Assembly: GCF_000150955.2 (NCBI RefSeq)
Contig: NC_011671.1
Span: 496,001-560,000, forward strand
DNA length: 64,000 bases
Origin: Phaeodactylum tricornutum CCAP 1055/1
Taxonomy: Eukaryota > Bacillariophyta > Bacillariophyceae > Surirellales > Neidiaceae
Reading direction: 5' to 3'
The notes under the pieces are model-generated. The model searched no databases. It was not told the origin of the DNA and worked only from the letters and a program-made list of their open reading frames with translations. Both the position numbers and the translations under genes were made by a program. Positions 54,466 through 64,000 of the stretch are shown piece after piece. Position 1 is the first letter of the stretch; the number at the start of each line of letters is the position of its first letter.

Positions 54466-56391
54466 ATGACGATGAGGGAGGCCATGGATGTGGATTCAGT
54501 CGAAACCTCGTATACTCCCGTCCGCTATAAGAAACAAAGTGGGTCGCTACAGTTGTCGACGTCCAGTTTGACGTTTCTCGGCGAGGGCTCCTCGAAAGTA
54601 GTAAAATGGATGCACATTGCGAAACATCAAGTCAGCCCGGCATCGTATCCGAAGCCTTTACTAAAAATTGTCTTGTCTTCGGGAACCAATTTGACTTTTC
54701 AATTACCGGATCGGAGCGCGCTGGATCAGATTCGCTTGGACGTGACGCGGCGTCTCCAGTTTCGGTCGTCTTTGTCGTCGTCGTCGCCTGCGGGCGGCAG
54801 CCGCAAGCGCCCACTGACCGACCTGTCGCAGACGTCCACCTTTGGAGATTTGGATCCCACCGCACTCGCTGTGACTCGATCCGCGCTGTTGGCGGCGCAT
54901 CCCAGTCTACGACAACAGCACCAGCAACTCGTGCAAGAATCCGAAACTCTGTCGGAAGAAGACTTTTGGCTCACCCACAAGGACTTGTTGGAAGAAGAAT
55001 ACGCACGAATCTCAGGGCTCGCTAAAGCCGGCACTTCCAGTTTACTACAATCTCACCTGCCTACCGCTGGCAAGGTGACGCTGGGGGTGGAAGAAATGCG
55101 GCAGATTTTTATTCTCTATCCCGCCGTCCACAAGGCGTACGAAGAAAAGGTACCCTTGGAGCTATCCGACGAACAATTCTGGCGCAAGTATCTGGAATCG
55201 GAATACTTTCATCGGGATCGAGGACGCATGGGAACGGCTGCGCAGAATCACTCGGCTATCGAAACCAAAACTGCGAAAAGTAAGGATGGCGTCAAGGGAC
55301 TGTCTATGGAACAACAAGATGCGCGGGCTGCGGCGGTTGGAACCGACGATTTATTTAGTCGATATGATCAAAAGCTATCGCAAGAGAATGGAGAAAATCA
55401 CGAAACTTCTCACCGTCGATGGGGTCGCCAATTGGCTGTTGGCCAGTTCGATTTGGCGTCTACATTTGAAACGGAACGCGGTAAGGTCTTGGAACAAGCC
55501 AACCGGGACAATCACCCACCCAATATTGCCGACGACGGCAGAGGTACACGAGTCATTCAAAAGTACAACCGTCACTGGGCCATGGTGCTGCATCCGGAGG
55601 ACGCCATAGCCGGATCAGACTTGATGCAAGTAGCACGGAAAAGCGTGCGGGATGTGTTACCTGGTGACGACGACGCAGCAGCCGGAGGAGGTTTTGATCA
55701 GGAAACACGTCGACTCGTAAAGTACGCGGAAGCATCGACGGAAGCGGCGAATCATGCGTCTTGTCTCGGGGAAGACGAAGGCGCATATGAGCCTCTGACA
55801 CTGTCGAATGTGGAGGCATACTACTCGGGTCAATTGAGAAACGGACACACAGCGGAAAACGACGAGGAGGCGACAAAGCGACACATAGTGTTAGCACGCA
55901 TGGTGTCTCAAAAGGTCGGTAAGCTAGTTGATTCACTGGAAAAGAATTTTGATTTACCTGAATCATGCTTTCCGCCACCTTCGCTTGGTCGGGAATTGTT
56001 GTCGGCTTTGACGAGAAAGATGGCGCAGGATTCTCGGACCGAGGCTGCTTCCCTCGAAATGGTAAACAAGCTCCCGGAAGACTTCCGGAAGCGTCTCCAT
56101 TCGCACTTTCGTCGGTCGTCGGAACTGCTACGACATTTTTTTGGACTGCGGCGCATGGAAGCGGCCAATGCAGGGAACGGGCAGAAACTGTCGCGGATTG
56201 TTTTGGCTATGGAAAGCTTTTACCGCGAAATGGAGTCAATGCGACGAGAGCTTCCCCAGACGGAAACGGGCGAGATGATGCGAAAAATGTGCCTCCCCAT
56301 TATGGACCAATTAGATTGGGCATTTAAGTTGCATCGTGAAGGCAGCGGTGGGGGAGTTGGTGGCGGTTTCGTGGCGGTTGAGGAAATTTGA
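54466..56391 (+). CDS. GTF2H1: TFIIH core subunit p62 (Tfb1-like)
   Basis: Single exon, 641 residues from ATG 54466. An N-terminal PH-like domain (residues about 15-105: VRYKKQSGSLQLSTSSLTFL, then LKIVLSSGTNLTFQL) is followed by two BSD domains, with EDFWLTHKDLLEEEYAR near 165 and DEQFWRKYLESEYFHRD near 245. The C-terminal half is helical, as in yeast Tfb1. In TFIIH this subunit binds activators and repair factors and contacts XPD/p34, serving transcription start and nucleotide excision repair. The paired FW motifs of the two BSD domains favour this over VPS36 or other PH-domain proteins. Confidence 0.9.
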   Translation: MTMREAMDVDSVETSYTPVRYKKQSGSLQLSTSSLTFLGEGSSKVVKWMHIAKHQVSPASYPKPLLKIVLSSGTNLTFQLPDRSALDQIRLDVTRRLQFRSSLSSSSPAGGSRKRPLTDLSQTSTFGDLDPTALAVTRSALLAAHPSLRQQHQQLVQESETLSEEDFWLTHKDLLEEEYARISGLAKAGTSSLLQSHLPTAGKVTLGVEEMRQIFILYPAVHKAYEEKVPLELSDEQFWRKYLESEYFHRDRGRMGTAAQNHSAIETKTAKSKDGVKGLSMEQQDARAAAVGTDDLFSRYDQKLSQENGENHETSHRRWGRQLAVGQFDLASTFETERGKVLEQANRDNHPPNIADDGRGTRVIQKYNRHWAMVLHPEDAIAGSDLMQVARKSVRDVLPGDDDAAAGGGFDQETRRLVKYAEASTEAANHASCLGEDEGAYEPLTLSNVEAYYSGQLRNGHTAENDEEATKRHIVLARMVSQKVGKLVDSLEKNFDLPESCFPPPSLGRELLSALTRKMAQDSRTEAASLEMVNKLPEDFRKRLHSHFRRSSELLRHFFGLRRMEAANAGNGQKLSRIVLAMESFYREMESMRRELPQTETGEMMRKMCLPIMDQLDWAFKLHREGSGGGVGGGFVAVEEI

Positions 56392-57011
56392 GGCTTCGTC
56401 TCTCAGAGCTGTCCTACGCTTCAAAATACCAACAAACAGTAGACTTATTCTATAATGTGAAATGACGAGCGATTTCACTGTTAGCGACCTTGAGACACTC
56501 CCACATTGCAGGAAAGTCGACGAAGCGTTCTCACTGTCCAAGACTAATATGATGCCCCCCCTCTCTAGAGAGGTAGCTATCATCGCTTCCTAACTAAAAG
56601 ACCTCGTCCTGATGAGCTCTCTCCCCCTAGCTAGATGGTCATTTGTCCACTTATCGCTTCCCCATATCCGGGTCTGCAGGGGATTGTCAAGTGATTGCTT
56701 GTCTGTCACGAAGTCGATCGAACAATTTCCAAAAAGCTATTCGGCGGTTCGCTTTCTGGTCTTGTCAATCGTGAGGGCGCGCGCCGACAACCCGTGTTCC
56801 ACGACCAATCCTCATCTCTGGCGTAGAGGCGGTGATACTGATGATCTTGAGATGGATTTAAAAAATAGTCATCGATAGAAACTGTTCCCCGAAATGTTGG
56901 ATCGACTTCCTGGGAACGTCGAGCGACATCGGCCTCGTCTTCTGGTTCATGTGAAATTCATTTGTTTTTTGGTCCCTTTCATAAATTTCTAAGCAACACC
57001 TGGTCGAAACC
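56392..57011. other. Intergenic between TFIIH p62 and the TMEM53-like gene
   Basis: 620 bp with no supported gene or repeat. Confidence 0.45.
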
Positions 57012-57830
57012 ATGAACGCAAGCAACCATAGTTTTTGTGTGGACGACTACCCCGACAAGAAGCCCAAGGCCATTGTCTTGCTGCTTGGTTGGTGGGGAGC
57101 CAAAAGCCGCCATTTGGCGAAGTATGGCCAGCTGTATCAAGAACGGGATTGCTTGACGGTGCAAGCAATCTGTGACACCTACGCCATTTTGGTCCGAAAT
57201 ACTCGGTCGATCGATCAATGCGCGATTGAAGCAGCCGCTCACGTGGCACAGGTGCTCCGTGATATCGATGACGACACCATTCCGGTGATCTTTCATGCGT
57301 TCAGCAACGGTGGAGCCTACGTTGTCGAGCGGATGGAAGCTATGATTCGGCATGCTCGGACCAATTCGCTTCCCAGTGACCAGGATTCTGACATGGTTCT
57401 TGTCGGCAAGCATTTGCAGGGCCAAATCTATGATTCGGCTCCCGTATGGCCGACAACCGAGTCTGCTGTGGAAGCGGCTGCTGGTGTTTTCTCGAACTCG
57501 ATAGCTCGCAAAGTTGTTGCATTACTATTTTATCTTCATCAGTTCATTTCATCCCTCTACCAGATTTTATTCCGTGTGATGGATTGGCGGCAAGTATTTT
57601 GGAGCAACTTGGCTGAGCACGCCCTTTGCACGAAGCAGGCGTTTATATATTCGGAGGCTGATACCATCACCAACGTAAAGAAACTCGAAGAGCTCATTGC
57701 AATGCGACAAAAGAAAAGCGACGAGGTTCTTGTAAAAAAGTTCGAAGATTCCTTGCACGTCCAGCACCTTCGAACACACCCTCAAGAGTACGTAGATTTA
57801 CTTGACAAGTTCCTCGCGCTATTTAGTTAA
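57012..57830 (+). CDS. TMEM53/DUF829 alpha/beta-hydrolase-like protein
   Basis: 272 residues from ATG 57012. DUF829 pattern: KAIVLLLGWWGAKSRHLAKYGQLY near residue 20, nucleophile-elbow-like FHAFSNGGA near 98, then GQIYDSAPVWPTTESA near 137. A hydrophobic stretch near residues 168-195 (VVALLFYLHQFISSLYQILF) may be a membrane or hydrophobic-core helix. The end, HLRTHPQEYVDLLDKFL, carries the usual His. The vertebrate relative TMEM53 sits at the nuclear envelope; enzymatic activity of the family is unproven. Confidence 0.88.
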   Translation: MNASNHSFCVDDYPDKKPKAIVLLLGWWGAKSRHLAKYGQLYQERDCLTVQAICDTYAILVRNTRSIDQCAIEAAAHVAQVLRDIDDDTIPVIFHAFSNGGAYVVERMEAMIRHARTNSLPSDQDSDMVLVGKHLQGQIYDSAPVWPTTESAVEAAAGVFSNSIARKVVALLFYLHQFISSLYQILFRVMDWRQVFWSNLAEHALCTKQAFIYSEADTITNVKKLEELIAMRQKKSDEVLVKKFEDSLHVQHLRTHPQEYVDLLDKFLALFS

Positions 57831-57941
57831 TTCCTTCTAGTGCTCGCTTTTGATCTTTGTTCAGTCCAAATTCGCATGATGCATGAACAGTTAGTTGATC
57901 AAGAAGTTCGCATTTGTATCAAATGGCCACAATACCATTCT

Positions 57942-59273
57942 CTATTGGCCCTGCAGCTGCAGAGTTAGCCTTTCCATATGCTGGGGAGTGACATAGTGGC
58001 ACATGTTTGAGTTTTTCGTGCACATGTCGTCGCCTTGATTCCTGCATTCTCGCTTGAGTTCCTCGGTTTCTGGAGTTGGTCGTCCTGCATAAATCATCGA
58101 GCCATTAAACCCTTGCAGTCGATCTTCCAGTAGGCTAGAAAATTTCGGAGTATTTGTATGCACGGAGATATGATAAAAATTTGTAAAGTAACCCCAAACC
58201 CAATCGCTATGCAAGCAGTAGCCTAGGGAATTCCAAGAATCGACTTGCTGGTATGGCTGATCATTCACATACGCGTGCATTAACTGAGCCACGCTCATGC
58301 CTTCTCGGAAAAGGGGCTGCTCACCAATAGGGCTTTCCGAAAGACGCCAGCAAGCCAAACGCACAAACTCATCCTCAAAATTGTTTGGAGCAGTGTTGCA
58401 GTAAAGCGGCTTCATCAGGTTTTCAATTGCTGGTCGGCTAAAGATCATCCCCCAGCCTCCGTAGGGAATGGTGAAATTGTGTTCGTGTACACGAGAGCGA
58501 ATCATACACCCCGCAATAGCATAAGGGAGTTCAGCTGGATACATTGATCGCAAACTCGACACCAGCTGATCTATATTCACCCAAGTATCGTCATCCACTA
58601 CTATTAAGTAGTCGGGGGTATCCTGCGACTTGTACGAGCCCAAAGTTTTCATCAGACCATCGAATGGCCGCTTTTGTGCGCAAAGCCAACCAATCGGGTT
58701 TGACTTCTTTTTCAACCATCGTAGGGTTGCGTAATGCATTGTCATTTGTCTGAAGTGAAAGAATTTCTCTCCTAGTACATTTCCACGACCCCTGCAGAAC
58801 TTGACCACCTTTTGCAGGTGTGTTGATGAAAGTCTTTTGTGGCAATCCATTTCGGTGTCGTCGTCCTCAGTTAGCCCAAAGAAATTCCTGACGGAGCTGT
58901 AGTTTCCAAAGATGTTTTTCTGTGTCTCTTGGTACAACGGTCGGGCGTGAGAGCCAACACTGATGATATCTATGGTCGTATTTGAACGTCGTCGGTCTCG
59001 CCGCTGATGAGCCAACACTTCTACTTTTTCGGCGTTCGATGAGCCCACTCGAATTTCATCGCTATATTTTGCAAGCCCGAGTCTTGGAATGGATACAATG
59101 ATCTTCTGCAGCTCGTCATCTGAAAACTTTTGCTGATTTATGAGGGATGATTGATGAATCACATAAAAGCACAACCACGAGACGAAACAACATACGAGTA
59201 AAATCCTCGTCTTGGTCAAACTGCGCGAGCGAACGCTCGTGCTTCCTTTGCTGCCTCTTACTGTATTAGACAT
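57942..59273 (-). CDS. Type II membrane glycosyltransferase, fringe/beta-1,3-galactosyltransferase-like
   Basis: 443 residues from ATG 59273. A short basic cytosolic tail (SLTKTR) precedes a signal anchor at residues about 24-45 (ILLVCCFVSWLCFYVIHQ), as in Golgi enzymes. The catalytic part has PDYLIVVDDDTWVN near residue 225, the DxD metal/nucleotide-sugar motif of GT31-like enzymes, and GGWGMIFSRPAIENL near 280, the second conserved loop of fringe-type enzymes. The fit to GT31 is by pattern; donor and acceptor sugars are unknown. Probably Golgi glycan synthesis. Confidence 0.8.
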   Translation of the reverse strand: MSNTVRGSKGSTSVRSRSLTKTRILLVCCFVSWLCFYVIHQSSLINQQKFSDDELQKIIVSIPRLGLAKYSDEIRVGSSNAEKVEVLAHQRRDRRRSNTTIDIISVGSHARPLYQETQKNIFGNYSSVRNFFGLTEDDDTEMDCHKRLSSTHLQKVVKFCRGRGNVLGEKFFHFRQMTMHYATLRWLKKKSNPIGWLCAQKRPFDGLMKTLGSYKSQDTPDYLIVVDDDTWVNIDQLVSSLRSMYPAELPYAIAGCMIRSRVHEHNFTIPYGGWGMIFSRPAIENLMKPLYCNTAPNNFEDEFVRLACWRLSESPIGEQPLFREGMSVAQLMHAYVNDQPYQQVDSWNSLGYCLHSDWVWGYFTNFYHISVHTNTPKFSSLLEDRLQGFNGSMIYAGRPTPETEELKRECRNQGDDMCTKNSNMCHYVTPQHMERLTLQLQGQ

Positions 59274-61306
59274 TGTGCCATGCCGTAGCCGCGATAGTAC
59301 GATTTACAATTTTACGGGTCACGCCTTTTCTTCACAGCCAAAGCCTCATCGTGCATCAAGCCAAATAAGGATACGATGCCCGACTGTATAAACAAATGAC
59401 AAAGTTACAACGTGCAATTACTTCGTCAAAGGTCACTCTCGAATGCCCGATTCCGGGGCTACGCTGTAATTTCGAATAAGATAGCCAAAAAGTCATTCTT
59501 GAATTTTTAATTTGGATACTTGCGATATGGCAGGGAAACTAGTACATTGATAATAAGTATCTCAGATCATAAAACAACAAATATCAACTGGTTTATTATT
59601 GACATTGTTTCGATCATAATAGAGGAAATTCACTGATCCGCCTCATAGTCAATGAGGCCGCAAAGTCACAAATCCGTCCCAAAACAAGATCTATAAACAT
59701 TAAGTATCAAAGTTTCCTTAGGAGTGACAATTATCGCTCACAGTAGATTTTATGAAGTGTCCGATTTCAACGAGCTGTTGAAGGTTAATCCAATAACTGT
59801 AAACCGCGTTACTCTCAGAGTTTTGGACCCAACACAGAACAATCCTGTGGCTATCAGCAAGAACAGATAACTATTCCTGTTCTCATTGAATGGACAGGAT
59901 GTCAACAGCATTGAATTGGCAGTCTTTGATACTGACATCAGTGAAAAAGAACAACTCCAGAGTAGTTTTTGGAGCATCTTGGCGTTGCGGGACAAGACCA
60001 CTCATGAAGTGAGAGAGTCTCTTCTGCTTTTGGGTTGTTTACCAGGTACTGTTTATTGCCATAAGAATGCAGTGGACTTACTCTGGCCCATGGAGACTCG
60101 TTTGGAAAGCCATCGTGGAAGAGTTGAGTTCCAAAACCTAACCTCTGGGCGAAATCAACTATTTGGCGGCGTGTCAACTACAAGACGGCGCAGATCCCTC
60201 TATACTGCTGTGGTGGTAGTGGCGCATGCTGAACCTGCCCTGTCATTGGTGACACTGCACCCGCACAATCCTTTGAGAATGGCAGAAGCTTCTTAACTTG
60301 CATTTGCTGTTCGAAACTCTTGGAGTTCTGGCGACAATTTGTTCTCTGTATGCTTGGGGTAAATTATTCACAGTCAACTGCTATGAAACAGATTGATTGA
60401 TAGCTCCGCTATATCATATAGAGAGCATACACAGAGCATTGCAATACTTTTGAATTGCAAATTTTACTTTAAAGCCGTTTCGCGCTCAATCTAAAGTACT
60501 TACTGTTTAAATTGTTCAGATTTGGCCGAACTATCGATTTTTTCATGTCGTTCAGGCCGAAATAACGATTTGCCTCATTGGTTTGATGCCCATAGTCTCA
60601 ATAGGAACACACAGAAAAAGAACAAGCGAAATAGATTTACTGACTGTGAAATTTGATCCAATTACTCACATTAGGAAACCACTCTGGCCCTACCTTTGTT
60701 ACTTACTGATACCAAAATCTAGGTATATGCCGGATTACTTTAGTGAATTTGCTCATTATATTATTGTAGACCCTGTTGTGTAGCAAAGCTCTGACTGTGA
60801 ACAAACACTGAACACTTAGTGGATATCTCTCTCATAAATAGTAGCTTCGGGAACGGGTTTTGCGTACAGTGAACTACAGAGACGCCACGTTTGCCAGCGA
60901 TCGAAAGTGCCACTGTATCATGAGGAAACACTCCAGGTTTCACCTTTTTCACTTATAGAAAGAAAGGCATCTACGTTGTCGAAAAAAGTAGTATTTTCAA
61001 TATAATTTTTTCTCTTGGTGCCTGCCTTCATTTGCTTACCGGAAAGCCTGTTTGAACGACGGGCAAATTATTCAACGTCTTGGCTGTACAAATTTTTCGC
61101 GGCAATGGCGTCGGTTTGACTACGATGTTATAGCTCGATTTCTTCCAATTTTGCTGTTCGCCTTTTTGGTTACTTCATGGGACTATTGGAACCTTCAATC
61201 AATCCTTATCTATTCCATCGAAAACTGCGATCCATTCGCAATAATTGCTTCTACGGCGGCGCCTACCTCCCGCCTTTCCTGAGAACTTACACTTTTCTTG
61301 CATCAT
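59274..61306. other. Gene-poor 2 kb interval
   Basis: Only short open frames. The segment 59750-60296 reads as a frame of about 180 codons broken once (LKVNPITVNRVTLRVLDPTQN, then NGQDVNSIELAVFDTD), possibly a decayed gene of unknown kind. Three TGACTGTGA copies lie at 60368 (reverse), 60641 and 60792. The remainder is AT-rich without recognisable features. Confidence 0.4.
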
Positions 61307-62512
61307 CTATCCCGCAGGACATTGTAGGGCTACGAAAGCCCATGAAACATGTTGGGCTTCGCCAAGGCACTTTCGTCCTAGCGTAGATTCCAGCACTTGA
61401 ACCTTGTCTCCACCAAGATTATTTAAAATTGAAGGTCTGGCAAAGACCGGCCATCCCCCACAATCACTGATCCACACCGATTCGTCGACACGGGCGCGGA
61501 AAAAGCACAAATGGTCGTCTTCGACAATTGTCGTTCCTGTGTCTCGGATGGCGGGAAAGATCGACCAATTGAGATACTTTTCGGAATGCATACCCCATCC
61601 CGGATGATTTCTGCGGACAAACTGGATGTGCGCGTCGAGACGCTCAAAACGCTGCGCAGCCCAAATTTCGACTGCATCCCTTGGTCCCACAATCAAGCGA
61701 TCGCTCACGGGATGACGCCCAAAGCCAGGAACCAATGCTACTTTCTCGTCATCGCGGAGCTCTCGTTGATTCACATGAAATACGTTAATTGGTGTAATAT
61801 AGACGACATCCAAGCGCAGCATCGCAATTCGATCGAACTTCCTGGTCGTCAGAGTCTCGTACTCCGCCATCAAATTCCAAGCTGATTGAATGCTGTGCCA
61901 CATCTTCACGATGTTATCAGTAGTGACTGGATAAATATATGATGGACTGCGCCATGGAAAATACAAAAATTTACCATTCGTTGCGTTGGTTGTTCGGATT
62001 TTATCAATGAGCGGTTTAAACTGATTCCAAAAGGCTTCTTCTTTGTCATAGCAAAAGCGGATGACCGAGTTTGGAGAATAATCTTGAACGGCTTGCCTCA
62101 GCAATAGTACCTCCTCTGGTTTTATTTGACCTCCTTCACCAGAACGCCCCGCCCCTTCTTCCGTCAAGTAGTAATAGTGAATAAAATAGTCGCAATTGTT
62201 GATAGCATTTGGACGAATCACATTCTGAATGATTGACGGTAGCGCAAGAGACTGGAATGCTCTTGGAAGTCCATATAGATTGATGGCACAGGTCTTGGCC
62301 GCTGACGATGTCATGTTCACGCTATGAAGCGCTTTTGGACTTACTTGCCATGACTCATGATTTCGTATTCCTTTACCGCCTGTATCAGATTCGGAATCGT
62401 CTGCCAATAAGATCATTCGGCGTAGCAGACGACCCTGGAGCAAGGCGCAGATAATTGAACATGCCAACAATAATCCGACAGTGATGTACTTCGTATTGAC
62501 AGTAATCAACAT
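61307..62512 (-). CDS. Type II membrane protein of a diatom glycosyltransferase-like family
   Basis: 401 residues from ATG 62512. A signal anchor (residues about 8-30, YITVGLLLACSIICALLQG) precedes a luminal domain. Recognisable parts: CAINLYGLPRAFQSLALPSI near 75, a helical middle, then FDRIAMLRLDVVYITPI near 230 (an acidic motif placed like a DxD) and GWGMHSEKYLNWSIF near 310. The whole has the look of uncharacterised algal glycosyltransferase-like proteins; I cannot name a CAZy family. It is a close neighbour of another Golgi-type enzyme 2 kb away, on the same strand. Confidence 0.7.
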   Translation of the reverse strand: MLITVNTKYITVGLLLACSIICALLQGRLLRRMILLADDSESDTGGKGIRNHESWQVSPKALHSVNMTSSAAKTCAINLYGLPRAFQSLALPSIIQNVIRPNAINNCDYFIHYYYLTEEGAGRSGEGGQIKPEEVLLLRQAVQDYSPNSVIRFCYDKEEAFWNQFKPLIDKIRTTNATNGKFLYFPWRSPSYIYPVTTDNIVKMWHSIQSAWNLMAEYETLTTRKFDRIAMLRLDVVYITPINVFHVNQRELRDDEKVALVPGFGRHPVSDRLIVGPRDAVEIWAAQRFERLDAHIQFVRRNHPGWGMHSEKYLNWSIFPAIRDTGTTIVEDDHLCFFRARVDESVWISDCGGWPVFARPSILNNLGGDKVQVLESTLGRKCLGEAQHVSWAFVALQCPAG

Positions 62513-63519
62513 CTTTCGGTTTGCCTGTAGAAGAAAGTGATCTCCGGCAAATGCAGGTCAATTCTTCTGCTGTAAAACTAACGATTCTAGTTGTGGATTG
62601 AATTTTATAATGTCCTTCCGGTTCGTCTTTGTTATGTTGCGATTGATAAACGTTGCTTGAAACGATGCTTTTCTCTCATTTCCGATTCCTTTCGTTGGAA
62701 AACACGGTGAGAAACTGAAAAATACGCACGTGTGTTATATGGGTGTCCGGCTCGACTGGCCGACTTTTTAACTGTAAATGAGCAAATCCAATGGTAGTGG
62801 ATCTGGTGATGTGACATAGGTAGTATGTCACATCCTATATAATTTAACCTTGTGTTGCGTATCATCACGTCCTGTATGGAATGTACTGTAAATATGGACG
62901 TACGTATCCACTACGGTGAGATTAACAGATAAAAAGGGGCTCTCCTGGAAAATACGTACAAAGAAAACTCTCTGGTACGCGTGAACAGAAAAATTATAGT
63001 CCTATCAAAACGACGAGTAAAACCCTAACAGTAATTACGCATTTTGAACTCGAAATAGTTCTTCACAGATAGTAGTATTATGGTCTTGGGTCCCACTTCC
63101 CTATCAGGCAACTTTTGAACGCGATTTACTGTTAGATACATATGAATTAGAAGAGTAGCAAAAATGGGGTCTGATAGCAAATATTCGATATGTTAATGGA
63201 AGTGCTCTGATCTCCCTGTTGCACAATTGTATCAATCCAATGGCACCAACTCTAGTCCTGCCCTATCGCCTCCACCACGATTTGACTCTAGGTTCATATC
63301 CTACCGTATCAATTTGGCACACAACTGGAAGAAATTCAAGGCCAGTTCAGGAACAAAGTAAAAGACCTTGCTCTTTGTGGAAAAGTGCCCACAACCACCC
63401 ACGGACAAGCAGAAAACCTGCATTTTGCCCAGTTCCCTGTCTATGCCCTTTGATTGATTAGTATGCGAAAGAAAGGCGACACCCACGCCCTATGATCGCA
63501 TCAGACACCTTCTTTGTCT
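62513..63519. other. Intergenic, about 1 kb
   Basis: AT-rich; only short open frames on both strands. No repeat, tRNA or gene supported. Confidence 0.45.
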
Positions 63520-64000
63520 TTATCGCAACACTCCAATCAGCGTTACGGAAAGAAGTCCGAAGAGCGAACATATCCAAATAAGCTGATCCAAGTGTTTCCA
63601 ATCGTTCTCTCTCGATACATTCAAGGCCAATACCAGCGGACCCATGAGGATGGCTCCAAGCTGGCCACCTAAATCCAAACAGGCTACCAGAGTACCATAA
63701 CGAATTCCGTTTGTGGTTTTGCCATCACCAAAATTTTGCCCCAACTGTGCTTCTGCCATTGTGGTGATTTTGTAGTCTACAGCTGCCACAGTTGCCAGTA
63801 CGACTTCCGGGAGAAAACACCATTCATCCAGAAAGGCCGTCAACCCCTTGATCGCCAGTGTGACACCAAATTTCCAGGTTACCGAGGACATAGCAGGAAT
63901 TGCTGTGACCAACGCAATATTGGACAGCGAGGCCATCGAGGCCAAAATAGTTGTCCCGGTCATAAGCCAAAGCAAAGCTTCGCCTTGACTGTAACCACTC
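63520..64000 (-). CDS. C-terminal part of a multi-pass membrane transporter (BT1/folate-biopterin or MFS-like), partial
   Basis: The frame is open from the stop at 63520 to the window's right edge, so the N-terminus is missing; about 160 residues are seen. At least four hydrophobic segments alternate with short loops (LWLMTGTTILASMASL, FGVTLAIKGLTAF, LGAILMGPLVLAL, LIWICSLFGLLSVTLIGVL). The pattern of a Gly-rich helix (YGTLVACLDLGGQLGAIL) followed by a loop and final helix with ICSLFGLL resembles the end of BT1-type folate/biopterin transporters, but a general MFS protein cannot be excluded. Substrate unknown. Confidence 0.65.
   Translation of the reverse strand, partial: SGYSQGEALLWLMTGTTILASMASLSNIALVTAIPAMSSVTWKFGVTLAIKGLTAFLDEWCFLPEVVLATVAAVDYKITTMAEAQLGQNFGDGKTTNGIRYGTLVACLDLGGQLGAILMGPLVLALNVSRENDWKHLDQLIWICSLFGLLSVTLIGVLR

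Noticed and set aside
54466-56391. VPS36 or another PH/GLUE-domain protein
   Set aside because: Two BSD-type FW motifs after the PH-like domain fit TFIIH p62.
1-64000. tRNA genes, rRNA genes, CRISPR arrays, bacterial operons and retroelement remains
   Set aside because: No cloverleaf box pairs, repeat-spacer arrays or reverse-transcriptase-like frames were found by reading; this is ordinary diatom nuclear sequence.

Overview
This is nuclear DNA from a photosynthetic stramenopile, very probably the pennate diatom Phaeodactylum tricornutum or a close relative. Evidence for this: short GT-AG introns of roughly 65-100 bp, many of them in the 5' part of genes; plastid proteins with a signal peptide ending in an AFAP-like motif (residues SFGFSV, SWSFVQ, KAWSV); eukaryote-only machinery (Raptor, HIRA, condensin, TFIIH, exon-junction helicase); and several families with no clear relatives outside diatoms. 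The species name is inferred; no marker gene in the window settles it.

Layout. At 1-2463 (minus) a Mutator-like transposase with zinc-finger, DDE and SWIM parts runs off the left edge and is open throughout. At 2952-6124 lie two organelle energy genes on the plus strand: the complex I 51 kDa subunit and a PsbP-domain protein for the thylakoid lumen. At 6388-13518 (minus) are a SET methyltransferase and the TORC1 scaffold Raptor, followed by an ankyrin protein (plus), DPH2 (minus), a secreted Cys-rich protein (plus) and a serine carboxypeptidase (minus). At 20961-21671 is a plastid trigger-factor N-domain protein. From 22008 to 24178 a stretch bounded by inverted repeats encloses a small membrane protein gene. 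An aspartic-protease-like gene, eIF4A-III, a METTL21-type methyltransferase, a short-chain dehydrogenase and a protein with three hnRNP-Q-like acidic domains follow to 32576. A seven-exon membrane protein with a degenerate class III cyclase domain fills 32696-37572. Then come condensin CAP-D2, a duplicated zinc-module protein, HIRA, the splicing factor YJU2, a DnaJ protein, TFIIH p62, a TMEM53-like protein, two type II membrane glycosyltransferase-like proteins, and the end of a multi-pass transporter at the right edge.

The genes are packed tightly. Convergent pairs are separated by as little as 20-32 bp, while divergent pairs share 300-1,700 bp. The genes do not form an operon or pathway. 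They are mostly ordinary housekeeping genes with diatom-specific ones between them.

The most interesting items: (1) the 9-mer TGACTGTGA occurs about 12 times in 64 kb on the two strands (about 0.5 expected) and is always followed by A or G. Four plus-strand copies lie about 150-230 bp before a start codon. (2) The cyclase-like receptor has Ala at both metal-binding Asp positions and carries a voltage-sensor-like membrane part. (3) A 1,115-residue nuclear-looking protein carries two tandem copies of a two-part zinc module I cannot assign to a named family. (4) A 2.2 kb inverted-repeat-bounded unit carries a membrane-protein gene.
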